Shown here: positions 1 to 13,934 of the stretch, piece after piece
Position numbering within the stretch: the first letter of the stretch is position 1
Layout: the number at the start of each line of letters is the position of its first letter
Assembly (NCBI RefSeq): GCF_013782625.1
Contig: NZ_CP056199.1
Coordinates: 4,824,718 to 4,888,717 of the forward strand
Reading direction: 5' to 3'
From: Enterobacter sp. RHBSTW-00994
GTDB taxonomy: Bacteria; Pseudomonadota; Gammaproteobacteria; Enterobacterales; Enterobacteriaceae
Length of the DNA stretch: 64,000 nucleotides
Program-made: the position numbers and the translations under genes
Notes under the pieces: model-generated
Seen by the model: only the letters and a program-made list of their open reading frames with translations
What the model was told of the DNA's origin: nothing
Database searches by the model: none

Positions 1-101
1 GCCCCAGTCATTACTGACTGGGGCGGCTAAAATATTCAGCCAAATCCGATTACGTGAAGTAAAAGGTCTGAAAGATAGAACATCTTACCTCTGTACCCTA
101 C
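1..101 (-). ncRNA. spf: Spot 42 small RNA (3' end cut by window edge)
   Basis: The minus strand reads the known Spot 42 sequence from its GTAGGGTACAGAGG 5' end at base 101 down to the GCCCCAGTCA/TGACTGGGGC terminator stem at the window edge; only the terminal U-run is missing. Spot 42 is an Hfq-dependent regulator that adds a post-transcriptional layer to CRP catabolite control (galK and other sugar and TCA targets), repressed by cAMP-CRP in E. coli. It sits just downstream of polA, as in E. coli. A promoter fits upstream: TAGAGT at 109-114 and TTTGTC at 132-137, 17 bp apart, with +1 at 101. Confidence 0.97.
36..83 (-). CDS. spfP: SpfP, 15-aa protein encoded inside Spot 42
   Basis: Within Spot 42 the minus strand has ATG at 83 and TGA ending at 36, giving MFYLSDLLLHVIGFG. 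From memory this is identical to E. coli SpfP, which makes Spot 42 a dual-function RNA; SpfP is reported to act on CRP-dependent regulation. An AGAGGT stretch a few bases upstream of the ATG serves as ribosome binding site. Full conservation of frame and length supports it, although the RNA itself is strongly constrained, so conservation alone does not prove translation here. Confidence 0.7.
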   Translation of the reverse strand: MFYLSDLLLHVIGFG

Positions 102-108
102 GTCGTTA

Positions 109-137
109 ACTCTACTCTTTTTTTATCGCTCGACAAA
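109..137 (-). promoter_or_regulatory. spf promoter
   Basis: Minus strand: -35-like TTTGTC (137-132), 17-bp spacer, -10-like TAGAGT (114-109), and +1 at 101 where Spot 42 begins. The 140-249 stretch between here and the polA stop is AT-rich, and I see no gene in it. I could not pick out a convincing CRP palindrome, although CRP repression of spf is established in E. coli. Confidence 0.6.
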
Positions 138-249
138 GCACTTTTTGTAGTTTTTTTTCACTCTTTACATAGGTAATTCTAATGATCATCACAAAACACG
201 CGTTGTTATGTTGCTAAGTTACATAAAAATCACGTTATTCATTGAACAC

Positions 250-3039
250 TTAGTGAGCGAGATCCCAATTTTCTCCACTGCCCACTTCCACCAGAAGTGG
301 TACGTCAAGTTTCATGCTGCTTTCCATCAGTTCGTGGATCTTCTGCGAGACTGAATCAAGATCATCTTTGTGCACTTCGAACACCAGTTCATCGTGTACC
401 TGCATAATCAGGCGCACTCGCGGTTTCTCTTTTTCCAACCAAGCATCAACAGCAATCATTGCCCGTTTAATGATGTCAGCAGCGGTTCCTTGCATTGGTG
501 CGTTGATAGCTGCACGCTCCGCCCCAGCACGACGCGCCGCATTGCTGGATTTGATGTCCGGCAGATAAAGACGACGGCCTTCCAGCGTTTCGACGTAACC
601 TTTTTCCTTCGCCTGCGCGCGCGTCCGCTCCATATAATCCAGAACCCCCGGATAGCGCTCGAAGTAGAGATCCATATACTTCTGTGACTCTTTACGTGGA
701 ATGTTTAATTGGCGTGAAAGGCCAAACGCGCTCATACCGTAGATCAAACCAAAGTTGATCGCTTTCGCACTACGACGTTGTTCATTCGTCACACTATCCA
801 GCGATAGTCCAAAGACTTCTGCAGCCGTCGCCCGGTGGATATCCTTCCCTTCCGCAAAGGCTGTCAGCAGGCCTTTATCACGCGATAAATGCGCCATAAT
901 ACGCAACTCAATTTGTGAGTAGTCGGCAGAGACAATCACATAATCGTCTGGCGCGATGAACGCCTGGCGAATACGACGCCCTTCTTCATTACGTACGGGA
1001 ATGTTTTGCAGGTTTGGATCGGTCGATGAAAGCCGACCAGTCGCCGCAACCGCCTGATGGTAAGACGTATGAACACGACCCGTTTTCGGGTTTATCATCA
1101 ACGGAAGTTTATCGGTATAGGTCGATTTTAGCTTAGCCAGACCGCGATACTCCAGAATGACTTTAGGTAACGGGTAATCTAGCGCCAGCTCTTCGAGTAC
1201 CTCTTCTGACGTCGATGGCGCACCACCCGGTGTTTTTTTCAGCGGCTTAATACCCTGTTTTTCAAACAGAATAGTTTGTAATTGCTTAGGCGATGAAAGA
1301 TTAAATGGCTCACCTGCAATGTCATGCGCTTTTTGCTCAAGCTCAGACAGGCGGACAGCAAGCTCACCAGAGTGATGATGCAAAACAGCAGGATCAATTT
1401 TTACGCCATTGCGTTCAATACGGGATAATACCGGAACCAGTGGCATTTCAATGTGCTTAAAGACATTGAGTGGGCCTTCCTGTTTCTGCAGTTTCGGCCA
1501 CATTTTAAGATGCAATTGCAACGTGACATCCGCATCTTCTGCCGCATAACGGCCCGCTTCTTCCAGCGCAATCTGGTTAAACGTCAGTTGATTTTTGCCC
1601 TTCCCGGCAATTTCTTCAAACGTAATGGTTTTGTGCTTGAGCCAACGGTCCGAAAGGGAATCCATATCATGACGGCCAGCAACGCTATCCAGAATGTAGG
1701 ACTCCAGCATTGTATCGAAGGCAATGCCACGCAGTTCGATGCCGTAATTTTGCAAAATGCCACGATCGAACTTCAGATTTTGCCCGACTTTAAGCACCTT
1801 CTCGTCTTCAAGAAGCGGCTTGAGCAATTCAAGCGCACGCGCACGCGGGATCTGATCTGGCGCATCCAGGTAGTCATGTGCCACAGGTACATACGCAGCA
1901 ATACCAGGCTCAGTTGCAAACGAGAGGCCGACCATATTGGCAGAGATATTGTCCAAGCTATCAGTTTCTGTATCAAACGCGATGACAGGTGCGTTCTTAA
2001 GCTTTTCGATCCAGGTTATCAACTGGGTTTCATCGAGCAGGGTTTCATAGCGTTCAGAAGAAAGTGTACTGGTCTGCTCTTCTGCTTCTTCTGCCTCAGC
2101 CACAATCGTTTCTTTTGGTTTTACAGCAGATTTTACACCTTTAGCCTGCATCCATTTGCCAGCTTCCAGGTCTGTCGTCCAGCGCTTAAATTCGTACTTT
2201 TTAAACAGGGTTAGCAACTCATCTGTTGCAGGTTGCTGTACTTCAAGCTGTTCACATCCCAGTTCTAACTCAACGTCAGTTTTGATGGTTGCGAGTTTAT
2301 AAGAGAGGTAAGCCAGCTCTTTATTTTGCTCCAGTTTAGCCGCCATGGTTTTCGCACCACGGAACGTCAGACCGGCAATTTTATCCGATTCCTTGTAAAG
2401 GGTATCAATCCCCCCCAGCCCTTGCAGTAATGCTTGCGCCGTTTTCTCACCAACACCCGGCACGCCTGGGATGTTATCTGAGGAGTCGCCCATTAAGGCA
2501 AGAAAATCAATGATCAGCTCCGGTGGCACACCGTATTTCGTGACCACTTCTTCTGGCCCAAGGATGGTATTAGTCATGGTGTTAATCAAGGTGATACCAG
2601 GCGTAACCAACTGCGCCATATCTTTATCTCCCGTACTGATCAGCACCGGACGCCCCATTTTTTCGGCTTCCCTCGCCAGTGTCCCGATCACGTCGTCAGC
2701 TTCGACACCGGAGACTGCCAGCAGTGGTAGCCCCATTGCTTTAACCATGGTATGCAACGGTTCAATTTGCGCGCGCAACTCATCCGGCATAGGAGGACGA
2801 TGGGATTTGTAGTCTTCAAACAACTCATCGCGGAAAGTTTTACCTTTGGCATCAAACACAACGGCAGCATGGGATGGTTGATATTGCAGAATCAGGCTGC
2901 GTAGCATGTTAAGCACGCCATACATCGCGCCGGTGGGTTCTCCTGCACTATTGGTCAGAGGAGGAAACGCATGATACGCCCGATACAGGTAAGAAGAGCC
3001 GTCGACGAGAATAAGAGGGTTTTCTGGGATCTGAACCAT
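250..3039 (-). CDS. polA: DNA polymerase I
   Basis: 929 aa, one residue longer than E. coli PolA. It fills gaps after RNA primer removal and in excision repair. Domains: 5'-3' exonuclease to about residue 325 (starts [20 protein letters not shown]), 3'-5' proofreading exonuclease with FDTETD near 356, and the polymerase domain with [10 protein letters not shown] and [10 protein letters not shown] carrying the catalytic Asp residues. The frame is open 14 codons further upstream, but the ATG at 3039 gives the E. coli N-terminus and follows AAAGG at suitable distance. The linker between the exonuclease domains (residues about 310-345) diverges most from E. coli. The upstream region carries a perfect DnaA box, and spf lies downstream as in E. 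coli. Confidence 0.98.
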   Translation of the reverse strand: MVQIPENPLILVDGSSYLYRAYHAFPPLTNSAGEPTGAMYGVLNMLRSLILQYQPSHAAVVFDAKGKTFRDELFEDYKSHRPPMPDELRAQIEPLHTMVKAMGLPLLAVSGVEADDVIGTLAREAEKMGRPVLISTGDKDMAQLVTPGITLINTMTNTILGPEEVVTKYGVPPELIIDFLALMGDSSDNIPGVPGVGEKTAQALLQGLGGIDTLYKESDKIAGLTFRGAKTMAAKLEQNKELAYLSYKLATIKTDVELELGCEQLEVQQPATDELLTLFKKYEFKRWTTDLEAGKWMQAKGVKSAVKPKETIVAEAEEAEEQTSTLSSERYETLLDETQLITWIEKLKNAPVIAFDTETDSLDNISANMVGLSFATEPGIAAYVPVAHDYLDAPDQIPRARALELLKPLLEDEKVLKVGQNLKFDRGILQNYGIELRGIAFDTMLESYILDSVAGRHDMDSLSDRWLKHKTITFEEIAGKGKNQLTFNQIALEEAGRYAAEDADVTLQLHLKMWPKLQKQEGPLNVFKHIEMPLVPVLSRIERNGVKIDPAVLHHHSGELAVRLSELEQKAHDIAGEPFNLSSPKQLQTILFEKQGIKPLKKTPGGAPSTSEEVLEELALDYPLPKVILEYRGLAKLKSTYTDKLPLMINPKTGRVHTSYHQAVAATGRLSSTDPNLQNIPVRNEEGRRIRQAFIAPDDYVIVSADYSQIELRIMAHLSRDKGLLTAFAEGKDIHRATAAEVFGLSLDSVTNEQRRSAKAINFGLIYGMSAFGLSRQLNIPRKESQKYMDLYFERYPGVLDYMERTRAQAKEKGYVETLEGRRLYLPDIKSSNAARRAGAERAAINAPMQGTAADIIKRAMIAVDAWLEKEKPRVRLIMQVHDELVFEVHKDDLDSVSQKIHELMESSMKLDVPLLVEVGSGENWDLAH

Positions 3040-3478
3040 AATGTCCGTGCCTTTAATCAATTTATGGATAAAGGATGCCACAGAAGGATGAAAACATCAG
3101 TTTTTAGCACCAAATACCACAAAAGATTTTACGATCGTCAGGATCCCTCGCAAAATTGAACTGTGGATAAGTTTGTGCATATTTTCGATACACCTGAATA
3201 AAAGTTATCGCCAATATATGATAGTTTATAATTTACTCTTTATTATCATGTTGTTATGAATGGATCTTCATTGCATATTTCCATCTGGTGATAATCTGTC
3301 CGATGTGGATATAAGCCTCGCCTCTGGCCTAACTATAGATAAGGCCACAATGGAGAGGAAAATGTCTCAAACTGTCAGTATGAAAGGACCATTATGTCGT
3401 CTTTTTTCTGGTAAAATCAGCGCCCAGCGCCGGAAAGCCGATCGCTAAATTACAGCTAACCATCTGAAAAAGCTCATC
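3040..3478. other. polA-yihG divergent intergenic region
   Basis: 439 bp between divergent genes. It holds the DnaA box at 3162-3170, an AT-rich stretch with a TATAAT at 3227-3232 (plus strand, no good -35), and a possible 28-codon ORF at 3362-3448 discussed under findings. No established gene recognised. Confidence 0.6.
3162..3170 (-). promoter_or_regulatory. DnaA box in the polA promoter region
   Basis: TGTGGATAA on the plus strand is an exact TTATCCACA on the minus strand, about 125 bp upstream of the polA start. DnaA has been reported to influence polA expression in E. coli. The box fits that; its activity here is inferred. Confidence 0.6.
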
Positions 3479-4387
3479 ATGTCGAGATTACTCGCTGCGA
3501 TAACAATACTGTTAAGCATCATTTTAACTATTCTGGTTACCATCGCCTGTTCTGTGCCGATCATTATCGCCGGAATAATTAAATTACTGCTGCCTGTCCC
3601 CTCTGCCTGGCGTGCGGTTTCGGCATTCTGTAATTTTATGATGTACTGTTGGTGCGAAGGACTTGCCGTACTGCTCTATCTGAATCCCCACCTGAAATGG
3701 GACGTGGAAGGGCTGGAAAAGCTGAACAAAAAAAACTGGTATTTACTGATCTGCAATCATCACAGTTGGGCAGATATCGTGGTTTTATGCGTGCTTTTCC
3801 GCAAACATATCCCAATGAACAAGTATTTCCTGAAGCAGCAGTTGGCCTGGGTCCCTTTTATTGGCCTGGCATGCTGGGCGTTGGATATGCCGTTTATGAA
3901 GCGCTATTCACGCGGTTATTTACTTCGTCATCCGGAACGTCGTGGAAAAGATGTCGAAACAACACGTCGCTCATGCGAAAAGTTTCGGTTTCACCCCACA
4001 ACCATAGTCAACTTTGTTGAAGGATCTCGCTTCACCGAAGTAAAACGTCTTCAGACTCGCTCGCCTTACCAACATTTATTGCCGCCAAAAGCCGCAGGCA
4101 TTGCAATGACACTTAATGTTCTTGGCGAGCAGTTCGACAAATTACTCAATGTCACTCTGTGCTACCCGGAAAATGATAAAACTCCGTTCTACGATATGCT
4201 CAGCGGAAAGCTAACGCGCATTGTTGTCCGTGTTGACCTCATCCCGGTGAACGCTGAACTGCATGGTGATTACGTGGGCGATAAAAACTTCAAACGTCGT
4301 TTCCAGCTCTGGCTCAATACACTCTGGAAAGAGAAAGATGAACAGATAGAAGAGATAAAATCTTCATACAAAAACGCCGGTCAATGA
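3479..4387 (+). CDS. yihG: YihG, inner-membrane PlsC-type acyltransferase
   Basis: 302 aa, close to E. coli YihG but starting nine residues later, at the Met matching E. coli M10. An N-terminal hydrophobic stretch (residues about 5-40) anchors it in the inner membrane. The acyltransferase core has the H-X4-D motif (H94...D99, in NHHSWAD) and EGSR at 181-184 in place of the canonical EGTR. Family knowledge points to 1-acyl-sn-glycerol-3-phosphate acylation, forming phosphatidic acid alongside PlsC. It is divergent from polA and convergent with dsbA. Its last codons lie inside the shared terminator stem. K-12 has yihF between yihG and dsbA; here there are only 15 bp between them. Confidence 0.93.
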   Translation: MSRLLAAITILLSIILTILVTIACSVPIIIAGIIKLLLPVPSAWRAVSAFCNFMMYCWCEGLAVLLYLNPHLKWDVEGLEKLNKKNWYLLICNHHSWADIVVLCVLFRKHIPMNKYFLKQQLAWVPFIGLACWALDMPFMKRYSRGYLLRHPERRGKDVETTRRSCEKFRFHPTTIVNFVEGSRFTEVKRLQTRSPYQHLLPPKAAGIAMTLNVLGEQFDKLLNVTLCYPENDKTPFYDMLSGKLTRIVVRVDLIPVNAELHGDYVGDKNFKRRFQLWLNTLWKEKDEQIEEIKSSYKNAGQ

Positions 4388-4398
4388 CCGGCGTTTTT
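4370..4398. terminator. Bidirectional terminator, yihG/dsbA
   Basis: A 13-bp perfect stem (A5-CGCCGGTC / GACCGGCG-T5) with loop AAT, flanked by A and T runs so that it works both ways for the convergent yihG and dsbA genes. The yihG stop codon (4385-4387) is inside the structure. Confidence 0.9.
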
Positions 4399-4402
4399 CT
4401 TT

Positions 4403-5026
4403 TTACTTCTTCTCGACCAGATATTTCACTGTATCTGCATATTGCTGCACGAAGATGTCCATGCTGCTGGTATCCATGCCCTGCATATTCAGCTGATATT
4501 TACCGTTAACATACATTGCCGGCACACCCTGAAGCTGAAGGTCTGCAGCCGCTTTTTCCTGTTGAGCGACCAGTGATTTCACAACAAAGCTATTCCATGC
4601 CGCATCATAATCTTCACCTTTCACGCCAGCATCAACAAATACCTTACGGATATCCGCGGTGGTTTGAACAGTCTGAGTTTTCTGAACGGCCTCGAACATT
4701 GGGGAGGTGATTTTGTCTTCCACGCCCAGCGCAATCGCAACCGCCCACGCCTGAGTCAGGTCTTTGCCCAGAGGGCCCAGAAACTCAACGTGGTACTTGG
4801 TCATTTTAGTGCCTTCAGGCAGCTTTTTTTTCACGTTATCAGAGACATGAAGAACTTGCTCGAACTGATAGCAGTGTGGGCAATAGAAGGAGAAAAACTC
4901 CAGTACCTGAGGCTCACCGGCAACAGGCTTATCAAGGGTGATGTACTGTTTACCGTCGGTAAACTGCGCAGCAGAAGCGCTAAATGCCAGAATCATACCT
5001 GCCAGCGCGAGCCATATTTTTTTCAT
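4403..5026 (-). CDS. dsbA: Periplasmic thiol:disulfide oxidoreductase DsbA
   Basis: 207-aa precursor. Residues 1-19 are a signal peptide ([19 protein letters not shown]). The thioredoxin-fold active site is C49-P-H-C52, and the cis-Pro loop reads GVPAMYVNG. It donates disulfides to exported proteins and is reoxidised by DsbB. I take the ATG at 5026, matching E. coli MKKIWL, over an in-frame TTG two codons upstream; AGGAG lies about 10 bp upstream of the ATG. It follows srkA by 27 bp and is probably cotranscribed with it, as in E. coli, where Cpx also controls the operon. Confidence 0.98.
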   Translation of the reverse strand: MKKIWLALAGMILAFSASAAQFTDGKQYITLDKPVAGEPQVLEFFSFYCPHCYQFEQVLHVSDNVKKKLPEGTKMTKYHVEFLGPLGKDLTQAWAVAIALGVEDKITSPMFEAVQKTQTVQTTADIRKVFVDAGVKGEDYDAAWNSFVVKSLVAQQEKAAADLQLQGVPAMYVNGKYQLNMQGMDTSSMDIFVQQYADTVKYLVEKK

Positions 5027-5053
5027 AATCAACTTTCTCCTGGGTGTGTCCGA

Positions 5054-6040
5054 TTAATACATTGGCGTTAATTGCAGAGGCGGTTCCTGCAGAACCTTAA
5101 CCTGCTCAATAAATATGGATGTCTGGTTACGCCAGTAATCTTCCCCGGTTAGCCACGGGAAGTTTCTGGGAAAAGCGGGGTCGTCCCAACGCCTGATTAA
5201 CCATGCGAGATAATAAACAAAACGCATTGCCCGTAAAGGCTCTATCAAGGCAATTTCGTCTGAATTAAAGGGGCTAAACTCTTCATAAGCCTCAATGATA
5301 GTTTCAAGCTGCATACGCTGCTCAGCTTTATCGCCATTGAGTAACATCCACAGATCCTGGATCGCAGGCCCCATGCGGGCATCATCAAGGTCAACAAACA
5401 GTGGGCCATCACGCCAGAGAATATTACCGGCATGGCAATCACCGTGCAGACGAAGAGCTGGCGTATCATCTCGCCAGCAGGCTTTTACTGTTTCGATAAG
5501 TTTATCTGTCGCAGCAAGGAAATTATCCTTCAGCGCACCGGGAATAAGCGCAGACATTTCGAATACCTGACGTGGTTCGAGAAGATATTCCTGAATGCCC
5601 ATCGTTGGACGAGCAATAAACGGTTTTTTGCGTCCCGTCTGATGAATTCGGCCAAGATAACGAGCAACCCATTCCATTTGGTCAATATTATCGGCTTCAA
5701 ACTGGCGACCGCCGAGGCTCGGAAATACTGCGTAATAGAATCCCTGATGCGTCAGCAATGTTTGGCCATCGAATTTTAATGGCGCAGCAACGGGAACATC
5801 ATCGGTCAATAGATCATGTGCAAACTGATGTTCTTCCTGGATTTGCTCCGCAGACCAGCGCTGGGGGCGATAGAACTTAACGACAAAGCGCTGACGATCC
5901 TCATCCTGAAATTGATAGACGCGGTTTTCATAGCTATTTAAGGGAGTTAACCCGGAGTCCACTCGAATCCCCTGTTCGAAAAGGGCATCCATAATGGTAT
6001 CCGGGTGTAATGTCTGGAAAGTAAAAGCCTGGTCGTTCAT
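5054..6040 (-). CDS. srkA: Stress response kinase A
   Basis: 328 aa, the E. coli length (formerly YihE/RdoA). A choline-kinase/APH-fold Ser/Thr protein kinase: the catalytic loop HGDCHAGN has D201 as base and N206, followed by the metal-binding Asp at 217 in FVDLDD. In E. coli it belongs to the Cpx response and limits MazF-linked death under stress. It is upstream of dsbA in the same orientation, with yihD 75 bp further upstream. No anomaly seen. Confidence 0.96.
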   Translation of the reverse strand: MNDQAFTFQTLHPDTIMDALFEQGIRVDSGLTPLNSYENRVYQFQDEDRQRFVVKFYRPQRWSAEQIQEEHQFAHDLLTDDVPVAAPLKFDGQTLLTHQGFYYAVFPSLGGRQFEADNIDQMEWVARYLGRIHQTGRKKPFIARPTMGIQEYLLEPRQVFEMSALIPGALKDNFLAATDKLIETVKACWRDDTPALRLHGDCHAGNILWRDGPLFVDLDDARMGPAIQDLWMLLNGDKAEQRMQLETIIEAYEEFSPFNSDEIALIEPLRAMRFVYYLAWLIRRWDDPAFPRNFPWLTGEDYWRNQTSIFIEQVKVLQEPPLQLTPMY

Positions 6041-6115
6041 CCGATCATCCGGAAATTATACGAATGATTCAGGATATCATTTTGTGGCGATTTCGGTGTC
6101 GCCTCTTACAAGCTT

Positions 6116-6385
6116 TTACTCTTTAATTACGCCACGTGCACGCAACAATGCGGTTTTAAAATCTTCCTCATAATCTTTCTGGATACCAGGAATAACGGCA
6201 TCTTTTGTCGAGTCACGCATTTTAAGGTGATAGATCAGGATGTCATCAGAAAGGTCTGTCAATTCACCGTCATAGCCTGACTCTTTCGCCAGTTTCTGTA
6301 AAAATTGCATCAGGTTCAGCTCTGGCTCTTTTTGCCAGGCTGGCTGGAGGAGTTCAATAACTTCATTCAGACGTTTACATTTCAT
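6116..6385 (-). CDS. yihD: YihD, DUF1040 protein
   Basis: 89 aa, same length and sequence class as E. coli YihD (DUF1040), whose function is unknown. It is a soluble acidic helical protein without signal peptide or membrane segment. AGGAG lies about 5 bp upstream of the ATG. It is transcribed towards srkA-dsbA and divergent from mobA, with 68 bp between the two starts, so the promoters must be packed closely or overlap. Confidence 0.93.
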   Translation of the reverse strand: MKCKRLNEVIELLQPAWQKEPELNLMQFLQKLAKESGYDGELTDLSDDILIYHLKMRDSTKDAVIPGIQKDYEEDFKTALLRARGVIKE

Positions 6386-6453
6386 GGTGGTGCTCCTTTC
6401 ATTTAGAAAGACACGTTAGCAGGGTCAATCCCACAATAAAAGAGGCGATATTT

Positions 6454-7038
6454 GTGAATCAGTGCCGGAAAATTATCGGAGTCGTGCTGGCAGGCGGAAG
6501 AGCGACGCGGATGGGTGGGAAAGATAAGGGCTTGCAGACGCTTAACAACAAACCGTTGTGGCAACATGTAGCGGACGCACTTCAGGGCCAGGTGGCCGAG
6601 ATCGTCATCAGTGCTAACCGTCATATAGAGATTTACCGCCAAAGTGGCTATCCAGTTTATCAAGATACTCTCATCGATTATCCTGGGCCACTTGCCGGTA
6701 TGCTCTCTGTTATGCAGCAATCTGACGGTGAGTGGTTTCTGTTTTGCCCCTGCGATACGCCCTTTATTCCATCTTGTCTCGCCGAACGACTGGCGAGCCA
6801 GAACAATGAGGTCCCGGCGGTATGGGTACATGATGGAGAGAGAGATCACCCAGTTATTACATTGATTCACAGAAAATTAATCCCAGACCTGCAGGCATAT
6901 CTGGTTTCTGGGGAACGCCGCGTGATGGTGTTCATGCATCAGGTTGGCGGCCATTCAATTGACTTTAGCGATCTAAAAGATGCCTTTATGAACGTGAATA
7001 CAATAAAAGATTTGCAGATGATGCAGGAGAAAAAATGA
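6454..7038 (+). CDS. mobA: Molybdenum cofactor guanylyltransferase
   Basis: 194 aa, the E. coli length. It transfers GMP from GTP to molybdopterin-molybdenum to make the MGD cofactor of nitrate, DMSO and formate enzymes. The nucleotide-binding signature [11 protein letters not shown] is at residues 12-22, followed by KDKG; PGPLAGM and CPCDTP lie further on. It overlaps mobB by 4 bases (ATGA), so the two are translationally coupled. Confidence 0.97.
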   Translation: MNQCRKIIGVVLAGGRATRMGGKDKGLQTLNNKPLWQHVADALQGQVAEIVISANRHIEIYRQSGYPVYQDTLIDYPGPLAGMLSVMQQSDGEWFLFCPCDTPFIPSCLAERLASQNNEVPAVWVHDGERDHPVITLIHRKLIPDLQAYLVSGERRVMVFMHQVGGHSIDFSDLKDAFMNVNTIKDLQMMQEKK

Positions 7039-7541
7039 TTCCCGTTTTAGCCATTTCTGCCTGGAGTGGTACAGGCAAAACCACCTTGTTAAAAAAATTG
7101 ATACCCGCTCTTTGTTCCGCAGGAGTCCGGCCAGGGTTAATCAAACATACTCATCATAATATGGATGTCGATAAACCCGGCAAAGACAGCTACGAATTAC
7201 GAAAAGCTGGAGCTGCACAAACAATCGTCGCAAGTCGTCAACGATGGGCGCTGATGACCGAGACACCCGATGAAAAAACGCTGGATCTGGGTTTTCTTGT
7301 CAGCCGAATGGATCATTCGGCGCTGGATTTGGTCCTGGTCGAAGGATTCAAGCATGAGTCGGTGGCAAAGATCCTACTTTTCAGGCGCGATGCAGGTCAT
7401 GATACGTGTGAACTAACACTGGATGAGCATGTTATTGCTGTCGCCAGCGACACTGGGCTATCACTTCCAGTACCGGTTTTGGATCTGAATGATACTGACG
7501 GGATGGTTAGCCTTATTCAGCAGTGGATGGCAAGCCGTTAG
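7035..7541 (+). CDS. mobB: MobB, GTP-binding partner of MobA
   Basis: 168 aa. P-loop NTPase with Walker [11 protein letters not shown] at residues 8-17 and the [15 protein letters not shown] block typical of MobB. It binds GTP and MobA and improves MGD formation but is dispensable in E. coli. Its start overlaps the mobA stop. The downstream hairpin at 7572 also ends the rRNA operon that converges on it; this is the rrnA-type neighbour. Confidence 0.96.
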   Translation: MIPVLAISAWSGTGKTTLLKKLIPALCSAGVRPGLIKHTHHNMDVDKPGKDSYELRKAGAAQTIVASRQRWALMTETPDEKTLDLGFLVSRMDHSALDLVLVEGFKHESVAKILLFRRDAGHDTCELTLDEHVIAVASDTGLSLPVPVLDLNDTDGMVSLIQQWMASR

Positions 7542-7571
7542 GTCTGTTTTTTCGTTCATACTCACAGACGC

Positions 7572-7603
7572 AAAAAACCCCGGACCTTTCGGACCGGGGT
7601 TTC
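7572..7603. terminator. rRNA operon terminator (also ends mobAB)
   Basis: GC-rich hairpin ACCCCGG...CCGGGGT with an A6 run on the left, which is a T6 run for minus-strand rrn transcripts, just past the 5S 3' end. It matches the T1-type hairpin found after 5S genes in enterobacteria. On the plus strand it could also end mobB mRNA. Confidence 0.85.
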
Positions 7604-7614
7604 CTGCTTATTTG

Positions 7615-7734
7615 ATGCCTGGCAGTTCCCTACTCTCGCATGGGGAGACCCCACACTACCATCGGCGCTACGGCGTTTCACTTCTGAGTTCGGCATGGGG
7701 TCAGGTGGGACCACCGCGCTAAAGCCGCCAGGCA
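7615..7734 (-). rRNA. rrf: 5S ribosomal RNA
   Basis: 120 nt, reading TGCCTGGCGGC at the 5' end and GCCAGGCAT at the 3' end; these pair as helix I. Standard enterobacterial 5S length and sequence. No tRNA gene follows it before the terminator, unlike rrnC of K-12 (aspT, trpT), so this end is of rrnA type. Confidence 0.98.
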
Positions 7735-7825
7735 AATTCTGTTCATTAACCCGCTTTCGCCGGCTAATATTATCTGTATCAGGCTGATTATCATGTCTCT
7801 TTCGCCAAAACATCTTCGGCGTTGT

Positions 7826-10729
<2,904 letters not shown>

Positions 10730-10864
10730 TCACAACCCGAAGATGTTTCTTTCGATTCATCATCAAATTGCGAAAATTTGAGAGACTCGAACACACCTTC
10801 ATCTGTTCTTATTACGGAGAACAGACACAGTGTGTCGTTTCAATTTTCAGCTTGATCCAGATTT

Positions 10865-10875
10865 TTAAAGAGCAA
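10865..10875 (-). promoter_or_regulatory. Spacer boxA antitermination signal
   Basis: Minus strand TGCTCTTTAAA upstream of 23S: the boxA element of the rrn spacer, bound by NusB-S10, which keeps transcription antiterminated into 23S. Confidence 0.75.
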
Positions 10876-10936
10876 AACTTCGCAGTGAACCTTTTCAGGT
10901 ACACTCTGAAGTTTTCTTGTTTTCAACAGTAAAGGA

Positions 10937-11012
10937 TGGTGGAGCTATGCGGGATCGAACCGCAGACCTCCTGCGTGCAAGGCAGGCGCTCTCCCAGCTG
11001 AGCTATAACCCC
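10937..11012 (-). tRNA. alaT: tRNA-Ala (UGC)
   Basis: 76 nt including encoded CCA; the anticodon loop reads CTTGCAC. It lies between tRNA-Ile and 23S. The acceptor stem has a T5-G68 wobble where E. coli has C-G. An Ile-Ala spacer is the rrnA/D/H type in E. coli. Confidence 0.97.
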
Positions 11013-11059
11013 ATCGAAAGACTAATCTCTGTACCGCTCATCCTTGTTCATAAGGATTT

Positions 11060-11136
<77 letters not shown>

Positions 11137-11207
11137 GCAGAGATTCTTTACTGCTTATTTTTCATCAGACAATCTGTGTGGACACTACAAAGGCAGGTTC
11201 TTTAAGG

Positions 11208-12747
<1,540 letters not shown>

Positions 12748-12879
12748 AAGTTTGATGCTCGTGAATTAAACTTCGTAATGAATTACGTATGTTCACTCAG
12801 AGACTTGGTATTCATTTTTCGTCTTGCGACGTCAAGAATCCATGTCACTTTGAGTGCCCACACAGATTGTCTGATAAAT

Positions 12880-12891
12880 TGTTAAAGAGCA
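12880..12891 (-). promoter_or_regulatory. rrn leader boxA
   Basis: Minus strand TGCTCTTTAACA, 133 nt upstream of 16S. The flanking sequence repeats in part just after 16S (around 11165-11185) and can form the RNase III processing stem. NusB-S10 binding here protects rrn transcription from Rho. Confidence 0.8.
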
Positions 12892-12929
12892 GTGCAACGC
12901 GGCTTTCGCTCACCGTTGCGAGGTCCCGT

Positions 12930-12957
12930 ATAATACGTTTTCCTCATTCAGAGTCAA
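12930..12957 (-). promoter_or_regulatory. rrn P2 promoter
   Basis: TTGACT (12957-12952), 16-bp spacer, TATTAT (12935-12930), about 180 bp upstream of 16S. This is the constitutive second promoter of rRNA operons. Confidence 0.85.
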
Positions 12958-13049
12958 GCGTTTATTTTCGCTTTTCTCTGCCGGCGTTCATCTCTGAACC
13001 CCGCTAACCCGGCGGCCTGTAAGCCGTTGTTCCGTGTCAGTGGAGGCGC

Positions 13050-13077
13050 ATTATAGGGAGTTATTCGCCAGTGACAA
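13050..13077 (-). promoter_or_regulatory. rrn P1 promoter with UP element
   Basis: TTGTCA (13077-13072), 16-bp spacer, TATAAT (13055-13050), followed by the GCGCC discriminator typical of ppGpp/DksA-controlled rrn P1. Upstream (13078-13120) is an A/T-rich UP-element stretch. The 150 bp up to yieP would hold the Fis sites, which I did not resolve individually. Confidence 0.85.
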
Positions 13078-13226
13078 GAGTAAATTTAAAAAAAACTTCC
13101 AGTCGCGTTTTTTTTCACCAAAACTGACTTCAGCAAGCTACAAATTGTTCTATTTGATGTATTTGAAACCACAATCACACTCCAGATGGCATACTTACCA
13201 GCATGAATCATTAAGGAAAAAGAAAT

Positions 13227-13934
13227 ATGTCCTTAACTGCACAACAGCTGGCGGCACAAAAAAACCTCTCTTATGTGCTGGCAGAGAAACTGGCTCAGCG
13301 GATCCTGGCAGGAAAATATGCACCCGGGAGTATCTTGCCAGGGGAAATGGATCTCGGTGAGCAGTTTGGCGTAAGTCGCACAGCCGTACGTGAAGCCGTC
13401 AAAACACTCACGGCAAAAGGCATGGTCCTTCCGCGTCCACGCATCGGTACACGCGTCATGCCGCAAAGTAACTGGAACTTTCTCGATCAGGAATTACTGT
13501 CCTGGTGGATGACTGAAGATAACTTTCACCAGGTTGTCGAACATTTTCTGGTTATGCGCAGTAGTCTTGAGCCTCAGGCCTGTCTGCTTGCAGCAATCCT
13601 TGGCAACACTGAGCAAAAAGCGCAACTCAATATACTCATGGAAGAGATGACATTTCTGAAGCAGCATTTCAATCGCGAGCGCTGGATTGAAGTTGATATG
13701 GCATGGCATGAACATATCTACATGATGAGCGGAAATCCGTTTCTTACGTCTTTCGCATCTTTATTCCATTCGGTATACCGCACGTATTTTACCTCTATTA
13801 CGCAAGATGAGGTGGTGAAGCTGGATCTACACCAGGCCATCGTTGATGCGATTCAGGATAGTGACGGACAACAGGCACTGAGTGCGTGCCAGGCATTATT
13901 GAGCGCACCCAATCAGCAGCAGGTAAATAAATGA
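13227..13934 (+). CDS. yieP: YieP, GntR-family (FCD) transcriptional regulator
   Basis: 235 aa; E. coli YieP is about 230. An N-terminal winged helix-turn-helix (residues about 15-75; [18 protein letters not shown] is the GntR recognition region) precedes an FCD ligand-binding domain (about 90-220; conserved His in DMAWHEHIY, later [10 protein letters not shown]). Ligand not established by sequence. AAGGAAAAAG precedes the ATG. It overlaps hsrA by 4 bases (ATGA), so the regulator and transporter are coupled. It is divergent from the rRNA operon. Confidence 0.93.
   Translation: MSLTAQQLAAQKNLSYVLAEKLAQRILAGKYAPGSILPGEMDLGEQFGVSRTAVREAVKTLTAKGMVLPRPRIGTRVMPQSNWNFLDQELLSWWMTEDNFHQVVEHFLVMRSSLEPQACLLAAILGNTEQKAQLNILMEEMTFLKQHFNRERWIEVDMAWHEHIYMMSGNPFLTSFASLFHSVYRTYFTSITQDEVVKLDLHQAIVDAIQDSDGQQALSACQALLSAPNQQQVNK

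Noticed and set aside
1453..2214. 253-codon plus-strand ORF opposite polA
   Set aside because: Antisense shadow; composition follows polA codon structure.
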